Notes: a model not told the origin generated them from the sequence alone. A DNA stretch of 35,639 nucleotides from JALENY01 sp036310185 (GCA_036310185.1 JAXJSH010000022.1:1-35639), one strand, 5' to 3'. Shown: positions 7,051 through 15,169, counted from the stretch's first letter. A program made the numbers and translations.

Positions 7051-7186
7051 TCCATAGAGGTAAGTTGAGTATTTTATTGGAATCCATTATGCTCCATTGA
7101 AATCCATCCAAATCCTTAAGATTTGTCGTATTTCCGTGGCATGATTGGATACGATTGGACTTCTATGGATTTCCATAAAGCTCCAT
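7051..7186. repeat. 10-bp-phased TCCAT/TGGA array next to the lysS 3' end
   Basis: TCCAT starts at 7051, 7083, 7093, 7103, 7172 and 7182; TGGA starts at 7146, 7156 and 7166. Inside each group the period is exactly 10 bp, about one helical turn, and the first triplet and the TGGA triplet are inverted relative to each other. A 10-bp inverted pair, AATCCATAGA (7049-7058) and TCTATGGATT (7162-7171), brackets the array. It fills the gap between the terminator and lysS and contains no gene. It could be integrase arm sites, a partition site or an origin. Confidence 0.6.
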
Positions 7187-7197
7187 AAATCCGTACA

Positions 7198-8697
7198 CTA
7201 ATTCAAACTCTTCATCGTCGGGAACAGAAGTACATCTCTGATTGCCTGTGAATCCGTCAGCAGCATACACATACGGTCAATACCGAATCCAATACCACCT
7301 GTCGGCGGCATACCGATTTCCAGCGCATTCATGAAATCTTCATCCGTAGTATTTGCCTCATCATTTCCCTGCGCAAGCTGCTCTTCCTGATCCTTGAAAC
7401 GTTCTCTCTGATCAATCGGGTCATTCAGCTCAGAGTAAGCATTTGCCATCTCCCAGCCATTCATAAAGAATTCAAAACGTTCTACATATTCCGGATTCTC
7501 CGGTTTTTTCTTTGTCAATGGAGAAATTTCAATCGGGTGATCCATTACAAAGGTAGGCTGGATCAAATGATCCTCTACATATTCTTCGAAGAACAGATTC
7601 AGAATATCACCTTTTTTATGTCTTTCTTCGTATTCTACGTGATGTTCTTTTGCTGCTGCTCTTGCTTCTTCCAGTGTATGAATTTCGTTGAAATCTACAC
7701 CGGCATATTTCTTCACGGCATCAACCATTGTGATTCTTTCAAATGGTTTGCCCAGATCCATCTCAATTCCGTTGTATACGATTTTGGTTGTTCCAAGAAC
7801 TTCCTGAGCCACGTAACGATACATATTTTCTGTCAGATCCATCATGCCGTGATAGTCTGTGTATGCCTGATACAGCTCCATCAGAGTGAATTCCGGATTG
7901 TGGCGGGTATCAACGCCCTCATTACGGAACACGCGGCCGATCTCGTATACTCTTTCCAGACCGCCTACGATCAGTCTCTTCAGGTACAGTTCAAGAGAGA
8001 TACGGAGCTTAAAGTCTTCGCCCAGTGCATTGGAATGTGTGATAAATGGTCTTGCTGCCGCACCGCCGGCATTTGCCACCAGCATCGGAGTCTCTACTTC
8101 GATGAATCCCTGTCCGTCCAGATATTTACGAATGGTGCTGATGATCTGGGAACGTTTGATAAAAGTATCTTTTACTTCCGGATTCATGATCAGATCCACG
8201 TATCTCTGACGATAACGCAGGTCTGTGTTTGTCAGTCCGTGGAATTTTTCCGGCAGAATCTGCAGACTCTTCGCAAGCAGATCAACCTGTGTCACATGGA
8301 TGGAAATCTCGCCTGTTTTTGTTTTGAAAACAGTACCTTTGATACCAACCAGATCACCGATATCCATTTTTTTGAATTCTTTGTAGGATTCTTCGCCTAC
8401 ATTGTCTCTTGCCACATAGCACTGGATGGAGCCCGGCTTGTCCTGTACGTTACAGAAAGAAGCTTTTCCCATTACACGTTTGGACATCATACGTCCGGCA
8501 ATGGTTACTTCTTTTTCTTCCAGAGCTTCAAAGTTTTCTTTAATCTCTGTGCTGTGGTGCGTCACATCATATTTGGTAACAACGAAAGGGTCCTTGCCTG
8601 CATCCTGCAGTTCTTTCAGTTTTTCTCTGCGGACCTTTCTCAACTGATTTAAATCAGGTTCCTGTGCCTGCTGGCCTTTTTTCTGCTGTTCTGCCAT
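7198..8697 (-). CDS. lysS: Lysyl-tRNA synthetase, class II
   Basis: 499 residues. Charges tRNA-Lys with lysine using ATP in the cytoplasm. An N-terminal OB-fold for anticodon binding (about residues 60-150) precedes the class II catalytic core: motif 1 GFIEVETPML, motif 2 YEIGRVFRNEGVDTRHNPEF and motif 3 GGIGFGIDRMCMLLTDS near the C-terminus. Length is normal and the end, LLFPTMKSLN, is that of the short form without a C-terminal tRNA-binding extension. The ATG at 8697 has GAGGTG five bases before it and follows greA by 11 bp, so they form an operon. Its stop codon lies 14 bp from the phased repeat array, so the element may have integrated against its 3' end. Confidence 0.97.
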   Translation of the reverse strand: MAEQQKKGQQAQEPDLNQLRKVRREKLKELQDAGKDPFVVTKYDVTHHSTEIKENFEALEEKEVTIAGRMMSKRVMGKASFCNVQDKPGSIQCYVARDNVGEESYKEFKKMDIGDLVGIKGTVFKTKTGEISIHVTQVDLLAKSLQILPEKFHGLTNTDLRYRQRYVDLIMNPEVKDTFIKRSQIISTIRKYLDGQGFIEVETPMLVANAGGAAARPFITHSNALGEDFKLRISLELYLKRLIVGGLERVYEIGRVFRNEGVDTRHNPEFTLMELYQAYTDYHGMMDLTENMYRYVAQEVLGTTKIVYNGIEMDLGKPFERITMVDAVKKYAGVDFNEIHTLEEARAAAKEHHVEYEERHKKGDILNLFFEEYVEDHLIQPTFVMDHPIEISPLTKKKPENPEYVERFEFFMNGWEMANAYSELNDPIDQRERFKDQEEQLAQGNDEANTTDEDFMNALEIGMPPTGGIGFGIDRMCMLLTDSQAIRDVLLFPTMKSLN

Positions 8698-8708
8698 TTT
8701 GCCACCTC

Positions 8709-9191
8709 TTAAATATTTCTTTCGATTTTTAATACTTTATACTGAATGGTTCCGTTGGGCAGTTCTACGTCTACTACATCATTTACTTTTGCACCGATGA
8801 GGGCTTTTCCCACCGGAGATTCGTTGGAGATTTTTCCCTGAAGGCTGCTGGCCTCGGTGGATCCAACGATCTTCAGTTCCATCTCCTCGTCAAATTCCAT
8901 ATCGTAAACAAGAACTTTACAGCCTACATTGATTTTTTCGGAATCAACTTCGTCTTCTACTACAACTTCTGCGTTTTTCAGGATTTTCTCAATCTGCTCG
9001 ATACGTGCCTCAATGTCACGCTGCTCGTCTTTTGCTGCATCGTATTCTGCATTTTCAGATAAGTCACCCTGTTCTCTTGCTTCTTTTATCTTCAGTGAAA
9101 CTTCTTTCCTGCGAACGACCTTAAGATCATGTAATTCATCTTCCAGTTTTTTCAGGCCTGCATAGGTTAATAAGTTTTTCTTTTCTTCCAT
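8709..9191 (-). CDS. greA: Transcription elongation factor GreA
   Basis: 160 residues from ATG 9191 (MEEKKNLLTYAGLKKLEDEL), with AGGGGTG upstream; upstream in-frame codons overlap the promoter. GreA stimulates the cleavage activity of stalled RNA polymerase. The N-terminal coiled coil carries the acidic tip signature REQGDLSENAEYDAAKDEQ (about residues 41-59), and the C-terminal FKBP-like domain carries SPVGKALIGAKVNDVVDVELPNG. Full length. Co-transcribed with lysS from the promoter at 9231-9260. Confidence 0.97.
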   Translation of the reverse strand: MEEKKNLLTYAGLKKLEDELHDLKVVRRKEVSLKIKEAREQGDLSENAEYDAAKDEQRDIEARIEQIEKILKNAEVVVEDEVDSEKINVGCKVLVYDMEFDEEMELKIVGSTEASSLQGKISNESPVGKALIGAKVNDVVDVELPNGTIQYKVLKIERNI

Positions 9192-9230
9192 GGCAATGCA
9201 CCCCTTTATAATCTTATAATTCAAAGTATT

Positions 9231-9260
9231 ATAATACTCGTTTGCCCCCCGGATTGTCAA
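9231..9260 (-). promoter_or_regulatory. Sigma-A promoter of greA-lysS
   Basis: Minus strand: consensus TTGACA (9260-9255), 18 bp, TATTAT (9236-9231), about 40 bp before the greA start codon. The spacer contains a run of six G. Confidence 0.75.
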
Positions 9261-9343
9261 GTAAAACCGGATATTTTCAGGGCATTTGAATGGGTTTCTT
9301 TTCTAAATACCCATCTGTCTTTTTCCCCTGTTAAAAATTCATA

Positions 9344-10171
9344 TTATCTGACCTCGCATCTGCCTTTCAGCCACGTCTTTGCAAGAGAAATCCAGCTTTG
9401 GCACGCTTCCTCCACTTTATTGTGCTCTTCATCATCCGTATTCTCATTTGCCAGTGAAAGGCCGTGGGTTCCATTCGGGTAAATATGCAGTTCTGCCGGA
9501 ACGCCATTCTTTTTCAATGCAGTAAAAAACAGCAGCGAATTCTCAACCGGCACCAGATTATCCGACGCCGTGTGCCAGATAAATGCCGGAACCGTATCCT
9601 TCGTAACCTGTTTTTCCAGAGAAAGTTCGTCTTTCATGGTCTCATAGCGGCTGCCCAGAAGATTTTTAAAAGAATCATGATGCGCATATTCTCCGGATGT
9701 AATGACCGGATAACTGAGAATCATGCCTGCAGGGCGAAACATTTCACCTGGCCCATCAAACGTTTCCCTTATAAAATCCTGATTCCAAAACACACCCAGA
9801 TTCGCTGCCAGATGTGCCCCTGCTGAAAATCCCTGCACAAAAATCTGTTCCGGATCAATATGATATTCTTCTGCATGTTCTTTCAGATATTTGACTGCAC
9901 CGGCAAGCTGCAGCAGTGCCACAGGATATTCTGCCTCCGGTGCCACACTGTAATCCAGAATTGCCGCATGATATCCCATGGCCAGGTACTGCATGGCAAC
10001 CGGTTCTCCTTCCCGGCCGGATACTTTGTAATAGCCGCCGCCAGGACAGATCAGAATCAGCGGGCGTTTTTCACTGGCAGGCATAGATGCCGAGTAATTT
10101 TGCAGATATGTGTATAATTTCCCGTTTTGTTTGTAGCCGGGAACCTGAATTTTTATGGTTTCATGTCGCAT
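9344..10171 (-). CDS. Alpha/beta hydrolase, acetyl-esterase / BD-FAE-like
   Basis: 275 residues from ATG 10171 (MRHETIKIQVPGYKQNGKLY), eight bases after GGAGG. The alpha/beta hydrolase fold shows an oxyanion-hole motif CPGGGYY near residue 45, the nucleophile elbow GFSAGAHLA near 115, an acid in SDNLVPVENS near 203 and the catalytic histidine in PNGTHGLS near 235. There is no signal peptide, so it acts in the cytoplasm. Relatives remove acetyl or other acyl groups from carbohydrates such as xylo-oligosaccharides; the exact substrate is not visible. It stands alone between greA and a divergent symporter gene. Confidence 0.85.
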   Translation of the reverse strand: MRHETIKIQVPGYKQNGKLYTYLQNYSASMPASEKRPLILICPGGGYYKVSGREGEPVAMQYLAMGYHAAILDYSVAPEAEYPVALLQLAGAVKYLKEHAEEYHIDPEQIFVQGFSAGAHLAANLGVFWNQDFIRETFDGPGEMFRPAGMILSYPVITSGEYAHHDSFKNLLGSRYETMKDELSLEKQVTKDTVPAFIWHTASDNLVPVENSLLFFTALKKNGVPAELHIYPNGTHGLSLANENTDDEEHNKVEEACQSWISLAKTWLKGRCEVR

Positions 10172-10290
10172 GTCAAGTTCCTCCATCTGTTTGCTTTAAT
10201 TATTTTCCTACACCTAATATTACCGTATATCTTTTTTCTGTCAATCCGGCAATATTTCTAACAAACACCAGTTAGCAGTCCGTGCCTGCA

Positions 10291-10319
10291 GTGACATACA
10301 CGTATCATAATAATATAAA
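10291..10319 (+). promoter_or_regulatory. Promoter of the symporter gene
   Basis: GTGACA (10291-10296), 17 bp, TATAAA (10314-10319) on the plus strand. The expected start near 10326 leaves a leader of about 165 nt before the start codon at 10490, unusually long for this region. Confidence 0.5.
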
Positions 10320-10325
10320 ATGTAT

Positions 10326-10489
10326 TTCCGAATCTCCGCAACCTGTGTTATGATAGTGGCTATAACTCCATCAAAGGTTTGTAACTGTTCAGAAGGTGCA
10401 AACACGCATCTTGATAAACCCTGCAGCTTGCAAACACTGGGGTCTGCTGCATATTTTTAATGTAAAAAAATTCAAAGGAGCATTCATTT
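10326..10489 (+). other. Structured 5' leader of the symporter mRNA, possible orphan cis-regulatory RNA
   Basis: The leader contains a stem AACCT/AGGTT (10340-10344 with 10375-10379) enclosing GTTAT/ATAAC (10347-10351 with 10362-10366). A second hairpin AAGGTGC-AAACAC-GCATCTT follows (10393-10412). A third, TGCAGC/GCTGCA (10422-10427 with 10446-10451), is followed by TATTTTT just before the ribosome site. TGCAAACAC occurs at 10397 and 10429, in the loops of hairpins 2 and 3. The last hairpin resembles an attenuator. I see no match to the glycine, lysine or T-box consensus. Within 10187-10489 nothing else is apparent besides the promoter. Confidence 0.4.
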
Positions 10490-11905
10490 ATGAGCATTTT
10501 TATGAACATCATCCAGGCAGTTTACAACTTCCTGTGGGGTGATCTGTTTACCATTCCGCTGCCGGGCGGCTCTTCCATCGGCATTTCTCTTCTGATACTG
10601 ATTCTGATTCCCGCAGGAATCTTTTTTACGGTGCGCACAAAATTTCTTCCGGTCCGCTGTTTCCCGGAAATGCTGCGCATCACAGTGGAAAAGCGCTCCA
10701 ATGAAAAAAGCGGTGCAATTTCCGGTTTTCAGGCGCTGATCGTATCCACTGCAACCCGCGTAGGTATGGGAAACATGGTGGGCGTTGTTGCCGCCATCTC
10801 TGCCGGCGGAGCCGGTGCCGTATTCTGGATGTGGGTAACCGCCCTGATCGGCTCTTCCACCGCCTTTATTGAAGCAACCCTGGCTCAGCTGCACAAAGAA
10901 AAAGACCCGCTTTACGGGGGATACCGGGGCGGCCCGGCTTATTACATTCACAATTTCTTTGCAAGAGGAAAAAAGAAAAGTGTTATTGCCTTATTATTTG
11001 CGTTATCCGGTCTGCTCTGCTGGTGCGGTGTCAGTCAGGTAATCGGCAATTCCGTCTCATCCGCTTTTGAAAATGCATTCGGAATCTCACCGCTGGTGTC
11101 CACCGTGATTCTGGTTGCACTGGCGGCGGTTATTGTCCTTCGAAAAAATGCATCGGTAAAAGTTCTGGATGTGATCGTTCCCTTTATGGCTGTGTTCTAC
11201 TTCCTGATCACGATTTTTGTTATTATTAACAACTTTGGTCTGCTCCCATCCGTTTTCAAACGTATTTTTGAAGAAGCCTTCGGTCTGAGACAGGTTGCCG
11301 CTGGCGGTTTCGGTGCCGCTCTCATGAACGGGGTAAAAAGAGGACTTTTTTCCAATGAAGCAGGTTCCGGTTCCGCTCCCTGCGCAGCCGCTGCCGCCGA
11401 TGTCAGCCATCCGGTAAAATCCGGTCTGTTTCAGGCATTTGGCGTATTTATTGACACGCTGGTTATCTGTACCTGTACCGCTATGATCATGCTTCTGGCT
11501 CCGGCGGAACTGCTGGAAGGCCTTTCCGGTATGGAACTGCTCCAGACAGCCATGACCCACCACTTTGGTTACGCAGGGTCCGTATTTATCGCTGTCACAC
11601 TGTGGCTGTTCAGTTTTTCCACTTTTATTGGAATTCTGTACTATGCACGTTCCAATGTATCCTACCTGTTCGGTGACAACTGGGCATCTCAGACAGCTTA
11701 TAAGGTCCTTGCCCTTATCATGCTGTTCATCGGTGGACTTGCCGCCTATACTTTTGTATGGGATCTGGGCGATATCGGCGTGGGTTTGATGACCATATTT
11801 AATATGATTGCCATACTTCCCATGTCCGGACAGGCAATCCAATCGCTGAATGAATACACCGCCATGCGAAAAGCGGAAAAAATGAATAAACAAAAGGAAA
11901 AATAA
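10490..11905 (+). CDS. Sodium:alanine/glycine symporter, AGCS family
   Basis: 471 residues. Integral membrane protein with about 11 hydrophobic segments that couples Na+ (or H+) entry to uptake of alanine, glycine or related amino acids. Family hallmarks: MSIFMNIIQAVYNFLWGDLF and the N-terminal PGG, GFQALIVSTATRVGMGNMVGV near residues 80-100, YGGYRGGPAYYI near 142-153, and KRGLFSNEAGSGSAPCAAAAADVSHPVKSG near 282-311. Ends in a charged tail (AEKMNKQKEK). AAAGGAG lies about eight bases before the ATG. It is the only plus-strand gene for a long distance and stands as a single transcription unit with its own promoter, structured leader and terminator. The exact amino acid cannot be read from sequence. 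Confidence 0.93.
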   Translation: MSIFMNIIQAVYNFLWGDLFTIPLPGGSSIGISLLILILIPAGIFFTVRTKFLPVRCFPEMLRITVEKRSNEKSGAISGFQALIVSTATRVGMGNMVGVVAAISAGGAGAVFWMWVTALIGSSTAFIEATLAQLHKEKDPLYGGYRGGPAYYIHNFFARGKKKSVIALLFALSGLLCWCGVSQVIGNSVSSAFENAFGISPLVSTVILVALAAVIVLRKNASVKVLDVIVPFMAVFYFLITIFVIINNFGLLPSVFKRIFEEAFGLRQVAAGGFGAALMNGVKRGLFSNEAGSGSAPCAAAAADVSHPVKSGLFQAFGVFIDTLVICTCTAMIMLLAPAELLEGLSGMELLQTAMTHHFGYAGSVFIAVTLWLFSFSTFIGILYYARSNVSYLFGDNWASQTAYKVLALIMLFIGGLAAYTFVWDLGDIGVGLMTIFNMIAILPMSGQAIQSLNEYTAMRKAEKMNKQKEK

Positions 11906-11913
11906 GCGAACAT

Positions 11914-11958
11914 AAAAAGCGGAAAACCAGGATAAACTGTCCCTGTTTTCCGCTTTTT
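11914..11958. terminator. Bidirectional terminator between the symporter and dusB
   Basis: AAAAAGCGGAAAAC (11914-11927) pairs with GTTTTCCGCTTTTT (11945-11958). The stem carries A-runs on one side and T-runs on the other, so it can stop the plus-strand symporter transcript and the minus-strand operon ending in dusB. Confidence 0.85.
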
Positions 11959-12051
11959 CTTGCCACCGTGATTCATTTCCCGATCATCCCAAAAATAATG
12001 CTTATTTTCCAACATTATCCTGCTTTTTCACTGCACTTTTAAACCGTTTTC

Positions 12052-13008
12052 TCAGACAAACACTTTCGTTCCTTCCACAAGATCCTCATATGAGTTCATC
12101 TCGCCCAGATTTTTCCGCAGTTTTGCCGAATGGGGCATACCCGTCGTATACCAGGCCACATGTTTTCTCATTTCCCGGATTCCTGTATATTCTCCCCGCA
12201 GTTCTATCTCCATGCGCGCATGGCGCAGCATCATTTCCCTGACCTCTGCCCGGGATGGTCTTTCCAAATGGGTTCCTTCTGCAAAATAGTGATTCATGTC
12301 GGCAAAAATCCACGGATTTCCACGCACGGCACGGCCGATCATGACAAAATCACAGCCAGTCTGCTCCATCATTTCCCTGGCCGATTCCGGACTGGTCACA
12401 TCGCCGTTTCCCATCACCGGTATCTGAACCGCCTCTTTTACCTGACGGATAATATCCCAGTCCGCTTTGCCCGAATAATACTGCTCACGGGTTCTTCCGT
12501 GGACTGCCACTGCCGCCGCACCGGACTGTTCGATAATCTTTGCCACTTCCACCGCATTTACATGGTCTTCATCAAAGCCCTTCCGAATCTTGACCGTCAC
12601 AGGCTTCTTTATTGCCTTTACCGTCTTTTCCACGATTTCCCCGATGAGCTTCGGATTTTTCATCAGAGCGGACCCTTCACCGTTGCCGGCCACCTTCGGC
12701 ACGGGACATCCCATATTGATATCAAGGATATCAAAGGGCCGATCCTCGATCCGTTTTGCCATCTCACTGATCACATCCGGATCTGAGCCGAAAAGCTGAA
12801 GCGATACGGGATGTTCTCTCTCATCCGTTTCCATCAGTTCAAAAGTATTTTTATTGTTAAACTGAATCGCTTTTGCACTGACCATCTCCATGCAGATCAG
12901 ACCCGCTCCCTGCTCCTTACACAGCACCCGGAAAGGCAGATCGGTCACCCCCGCCATAGGTGCCAGCACAAAAGGATTTTCAATTGTTACATTACCGATT
13001 TTTCTCAT
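12052..13008 (-). CDS. dusB: tRNA-dihydrouridine synthase B
   Basis: 318 residues. FMN-dependent reduction of uridine to dihydrouridine in the tRNA D-loop. TIM-barrel motifs run in order: VLAPMAGVTDLPFRVLCKEQ (residues 15-34), DILDINMGCPVPKVAGNGEGSAL with the catalytic cysteine near residue 100, VKIRKGFD near 139, VHGRTREQYYSGKADWD near 169, VMGNGDVTSPESA near 199 and IGRAVRGNPWIF near 224. Full length with the C-terminal helical domain. Its start overlaps the end of coaX by 17 bp, so translation is coupled. It is the last gene of the ktrB-to-dusB run, ending at the bidirectional terminator. Confidence 0.95.
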   Translation of the reverse strand: MRKIGNVTIENPFVLAPMAGVTDLPFRVLCKEQGAGLICMEMVSAKAIQFNNKNTFELMETDEREHPVSLQLFGSDPDVISEMAKRIEDRPFDILDINMGCPVPKVAGNGEGSALMKNPKLIGEIVEKTVKAIKKPVTVKIRKGFDEDHVNAVEVAKIIEQSGAAAVAVHGRTREQYYSGKADWDIIRQVKEAVQIPVMGNGDVTSPESAREMMEQTGCDFVMIGRAVRGNPWIFADMNHYFAEGTHLERPSRAEVREMMLRHARMEIELRGEYTGIREMRKHVAWYTTGMPHSAKLRKNLGEMNSYEDLVEGTKVFV

Positions 13009-13759
13009 ATATAATCCGAAGTCCTTTTAAAGTAAGCATATTATCATAGACATCTATCTTATCTGTCTCATCCGCGATAATCTTGCCCAGACCGCCCGTA
13101 GCAACCACCTTCAGGTTTTCGTATCCGGACTCTTCTCTTACCTTATCTATAATGTATTCTGTCTGGCCGATATAACCGTAAACCAGACCGGCCTGCATGC
13201 TGGTAATGGTTTCTTTTGCCAGAATGGATTTTGGTTTCTCAATGGCGATCTTCGGCAGCTTTGCAGCTCCCTCCCACAGAGCTTTGGCACTGATTTCAAT
13301 GCCCGGAGAGGTGATACCCGCCTGAAAGGCACCTTTTTCATCCACCAGATCATACGTTGTACCAGTGCCGTAATCAATCACCAGAACCGGTCCGCCATAC
13401 AGGGTATATCCGGCCACTGCGTCTACAATACGGTCCGCACCGATTTCCTTGGGATTGTCCGTCGCAATACGGATGCCAGTCTTAACACCGGGTCCCACGA
13501 TCAGCGGTTTCGTTCCAAAATATTTCACAATAGCACTGTTCAGAGAATACATCACATCCGGCACAACGGAACTGATGATCACGTCCTGGACTTCATCCTT
13601 GTTAAGTCCCCGCTCCTGAATCATCAGACGCATAAGAATCCCAAATTCATCCGACGTTCTGGCCTGCTTTGTGGTCATACGAAACGTTGCCAGAAGATTT
13701 TCTTTTTCAAAAACACCCAGGGTAATATTGGTATTACCCACATCAATAACTAACAGCAT
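12992..13759 (-). CDS. coaX: Type III pantothenate kinase
   Basis: 255 residues. Phosphorylates pantothenate as the first step of coenzyme A synthesis; type III enzymes are not inhibited by CoA and usually need a monovalent cation such as K+. ASKHA-fold signatures: MLLVIDVGNTNITLGVFE (1-18), the pantothenate-binding GADRIVDAVAGYTLYGG near 105 and the second phosphate loop VIDYGTGTTYDLVD near 125-138, then GLVYGY and VVATGGLGKII. AGGAGATG precedes the ATG. It shares an operon with potassium transporter genes ktrAB, which may be only coincidental with its K+ need, and overlaps dusB. Confidence 0.95.
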   Translation of the reverse strand: MLLVIDVGNTNITLGVFEKENLLATFRMTTKQARTSDEFGILMRLMIQERGLNKDEVQDVIISSVVPDVMYSLNSAIVKYFGTKPLIVGPGVKTGIRIATDNPKEIGADRIVDAVAGYTLYGGPVLVIDYGTGTTYDLVDEKGAFQAGITSPGIEISAKALWEGAAKLPKIAIEKPKSILAKETITSMQAGLVYGYIGQTEYIIDKVREESGYENLKVVATGGLGKIIADETDKIDVYDNMLTLKGLRIIYEKNR

Positions 13760-13772
13760 ACTTCATCTCCTA

Positions 13773-14090
13773 TCACTCATTCAGCACAAATGTCCGATAG
13801 AACAATTCCAGAGATTCCAGCAATTCCACCTGTTCTCTCTGAATCTTCTTTATCTCCAGTTCACTTCCGATCTCATCAAACCGGCCGTCGCCGTCCAGAC
13901 TCTGCACTTCAAAATTCAGCGTCCCGTCCTCCTCGAAAAACATGGTGAACACGCCGCCCACTTTTTCCGTAAATGTGACGCAGAGTATCTGCAGATCCTG
14001 CTTGATGCTCTCCGGAAGTTTTGCAAAATCCGGGTTAAAATAATATTTCTGTTCGTAATAACTTGCTCCGCATAAAGTCTCTCTAGACAT
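13773..14090 (-). CDS. DUF6145 family protein
   Basis: 105 residues (MSRETLCGASYYEQKYYFNP). Matches from memory the DUF6145 pattern restricted to Lachnospiraceae: CxASYYEQKYYFNPxFxxLP, QILCVTFTEKVGGVFTMFFEEDG and IKKIQREQVELLESLELFYR. Function unknown. No membrane helix or metal motif. Its start overlaps the birA stop by eight bases and it precedes coaX by 13 bp, so it is translated within that operon. It is a useful taxonomic marker for the host family. Confidence 0.75.
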   Translation of the reverse strand: MSRETLCGASYYEQKYYFNPDFAKLPESIKQDLQILCVTFTEKVGGVFTMFFEEDGTLNFEVQSLDGDGRFDEIGSELEIKKIQREQVELLESLELFYRTFVLNE

Positions 14091-15165
14091 AACCGTATAA
14101 TCCCCTTACCGATACTTCTCCCGCATAGACGGCCACTTCCGTTCCGTCTTCTTTTGTCACCATCAGCTCACCTTTTTCGTTAATGCCTCCGGTGGTTCCC
14201 ATATATTCATTTCCTGGTTCCATCACGCGGATTTCCCGGTTACGATTGACCAGCACTTTGTTATAATCGTCAGCCAATCCCGACAAATCTCCTGTCTTCA
14301 GAAACCTGTAATAATTTTTTTCAAAATGTGACAGCACTTCCGCTATCACTTCCGCCCGGCGCACAGTCTGTCCCTTTTCCAGACGCAAAGAAGTGGCTTT
14401 GTCCGCAATCTCTTCCGGAAACTCTGTCATATTTACGTTGATGCCGATTCCGACGACCACATAATTGATGCATTCCATCTGAAGACTCATTTCCGTTAAA
14501 ATCCCGCAGATCTTTTTATCCGAAATCACCAGATCGTTTGGCCACTTGATCCATGCTTCCAGTCCGGTCAGCCCGCGTACCGCCTGGGCAGCGGACAGCC
14601 CGGCCACCAATGTCAGCATAGAGGCCCGATCCGGCATAATATCCGGGCGCAGAATCAGGCTCATATAGATTGAATGACCGGAGGGGCTGGACCAGCTGCG
14701 GCCCCGCCTGCCTTTTCCGGCCGTCTGCATATCGGCCACCAGAACCGTTCCTTCCGGCGCACCGTTTTCCGCTTCCCGCTTTGCCCATGTGTTGGTAGAA
14801 TCCACTTCCGGCGCATATTTCACCTTAAACTGCAGTCCGGGATTCACAGACTCCTGCTTTTCTGAAAACATGTCTTTTTCATCCTGCACCTCTGTTCCGG
14901 TACAATTTTCTGTTTGGTAAAAATCGCACCGGAAAGCCCGGTCACAAAGCAGATAAGATTCTATCTCCTGGGCGGTAATGGCATCCGGGCTCTCCATCAG
15001 GCGATATCCTTTCCGGTTCACGCCGTCTATGACATACCCCTCTTCTTCCAGCTTTTTCATACTTTTCCAGACAGCAGTCCTGGATACCCCCAGACGTTCG
15101 CACAGCTCCTGTCCGGATACATACCCCTGCGCCTGACGAAGAATGGACAAAATCTTTGCCTTCAT
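14083..15165 (-). CDS. birA: Biotin--protein ligase with N-terminal repressor domain (BirA)
   Basis: 360 residues from ATG 15165, four bases after the argF stop, using a GGAGAG site inside the end of argF; a TTG at 15183 is possible but less likely. Residues 1-60 are a winged helix (YVSGQELCERLGVSRTAVWK). The ligase core has the biotinoyl-AMP loop GKGRRGRSW near 150, WIKWPNDLVISDKKICGILTE near 204-224 and the C-terminal SH3-like domain (INEKGELMVTKEDGTEVAVYAGEVSVRG). It attaches biotin to carboxylase carrier proteins and probably represses biotin genes. An unusual insert of about 35 residues lies between the two domains (near residues 85-125; CTGTEVQDEKDMFSEKQESV), longer than in most BirA. 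Confidence 0.94.
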   Translation of the reverse strand: MKAKILSILRQAQGYVSGQELCERLGVSRTAVWKSMKKLEEEGYVIDGVNRKGYRLMESPDAITAQEIESYLLCDRAFRCDFYQTENCTGTEVQDEKDMFSEKQESVNPGLQFKVKYAPEVDSTNTWAKREAENGAPEGTVLVADMQTAGKGRRGRSWSSPSGHSIYMSLILRPDIMPDRASMLTLVAGLSAAQAVRGLTGLEAWIKWPNDLVISDKKICGILTEMSLQMECINYVVVGIGINVNMTEFPEEIADKATSLRLEKGQTVRRAEVIAEVLSHFEKNYYRFLKTGDLSGLADDYNKVLVNRNREIRVMEPGNEYMGTTGGINEKGELMVTKEDGTEVAVYAGEVSVRGLYGYV

Positions 15166-15169
15166 GGAC

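Noticed and set aside
7537..8652. Long open frame (371 codons) on the plus strand opposite lysS
   Set aside because: It mirrors lysS codon structure, has no ribosome site or family motif, and similar antisense frames lie opposite dusB, pfkA and dnaE.
9290..9325. ATGGGT/ACCCAT hairpin after the esterase-like gene as a terminator
   Set aside because: The stem is only 6 bp with a long loop and no T-run follows on the minus strand.
10326..10489. Glycine riboswitch before the AGCS symporter
   Set aside because: Expected by association, but the conserved glycine aptamer cores are not present; listed instead as an unassigned structured leader.
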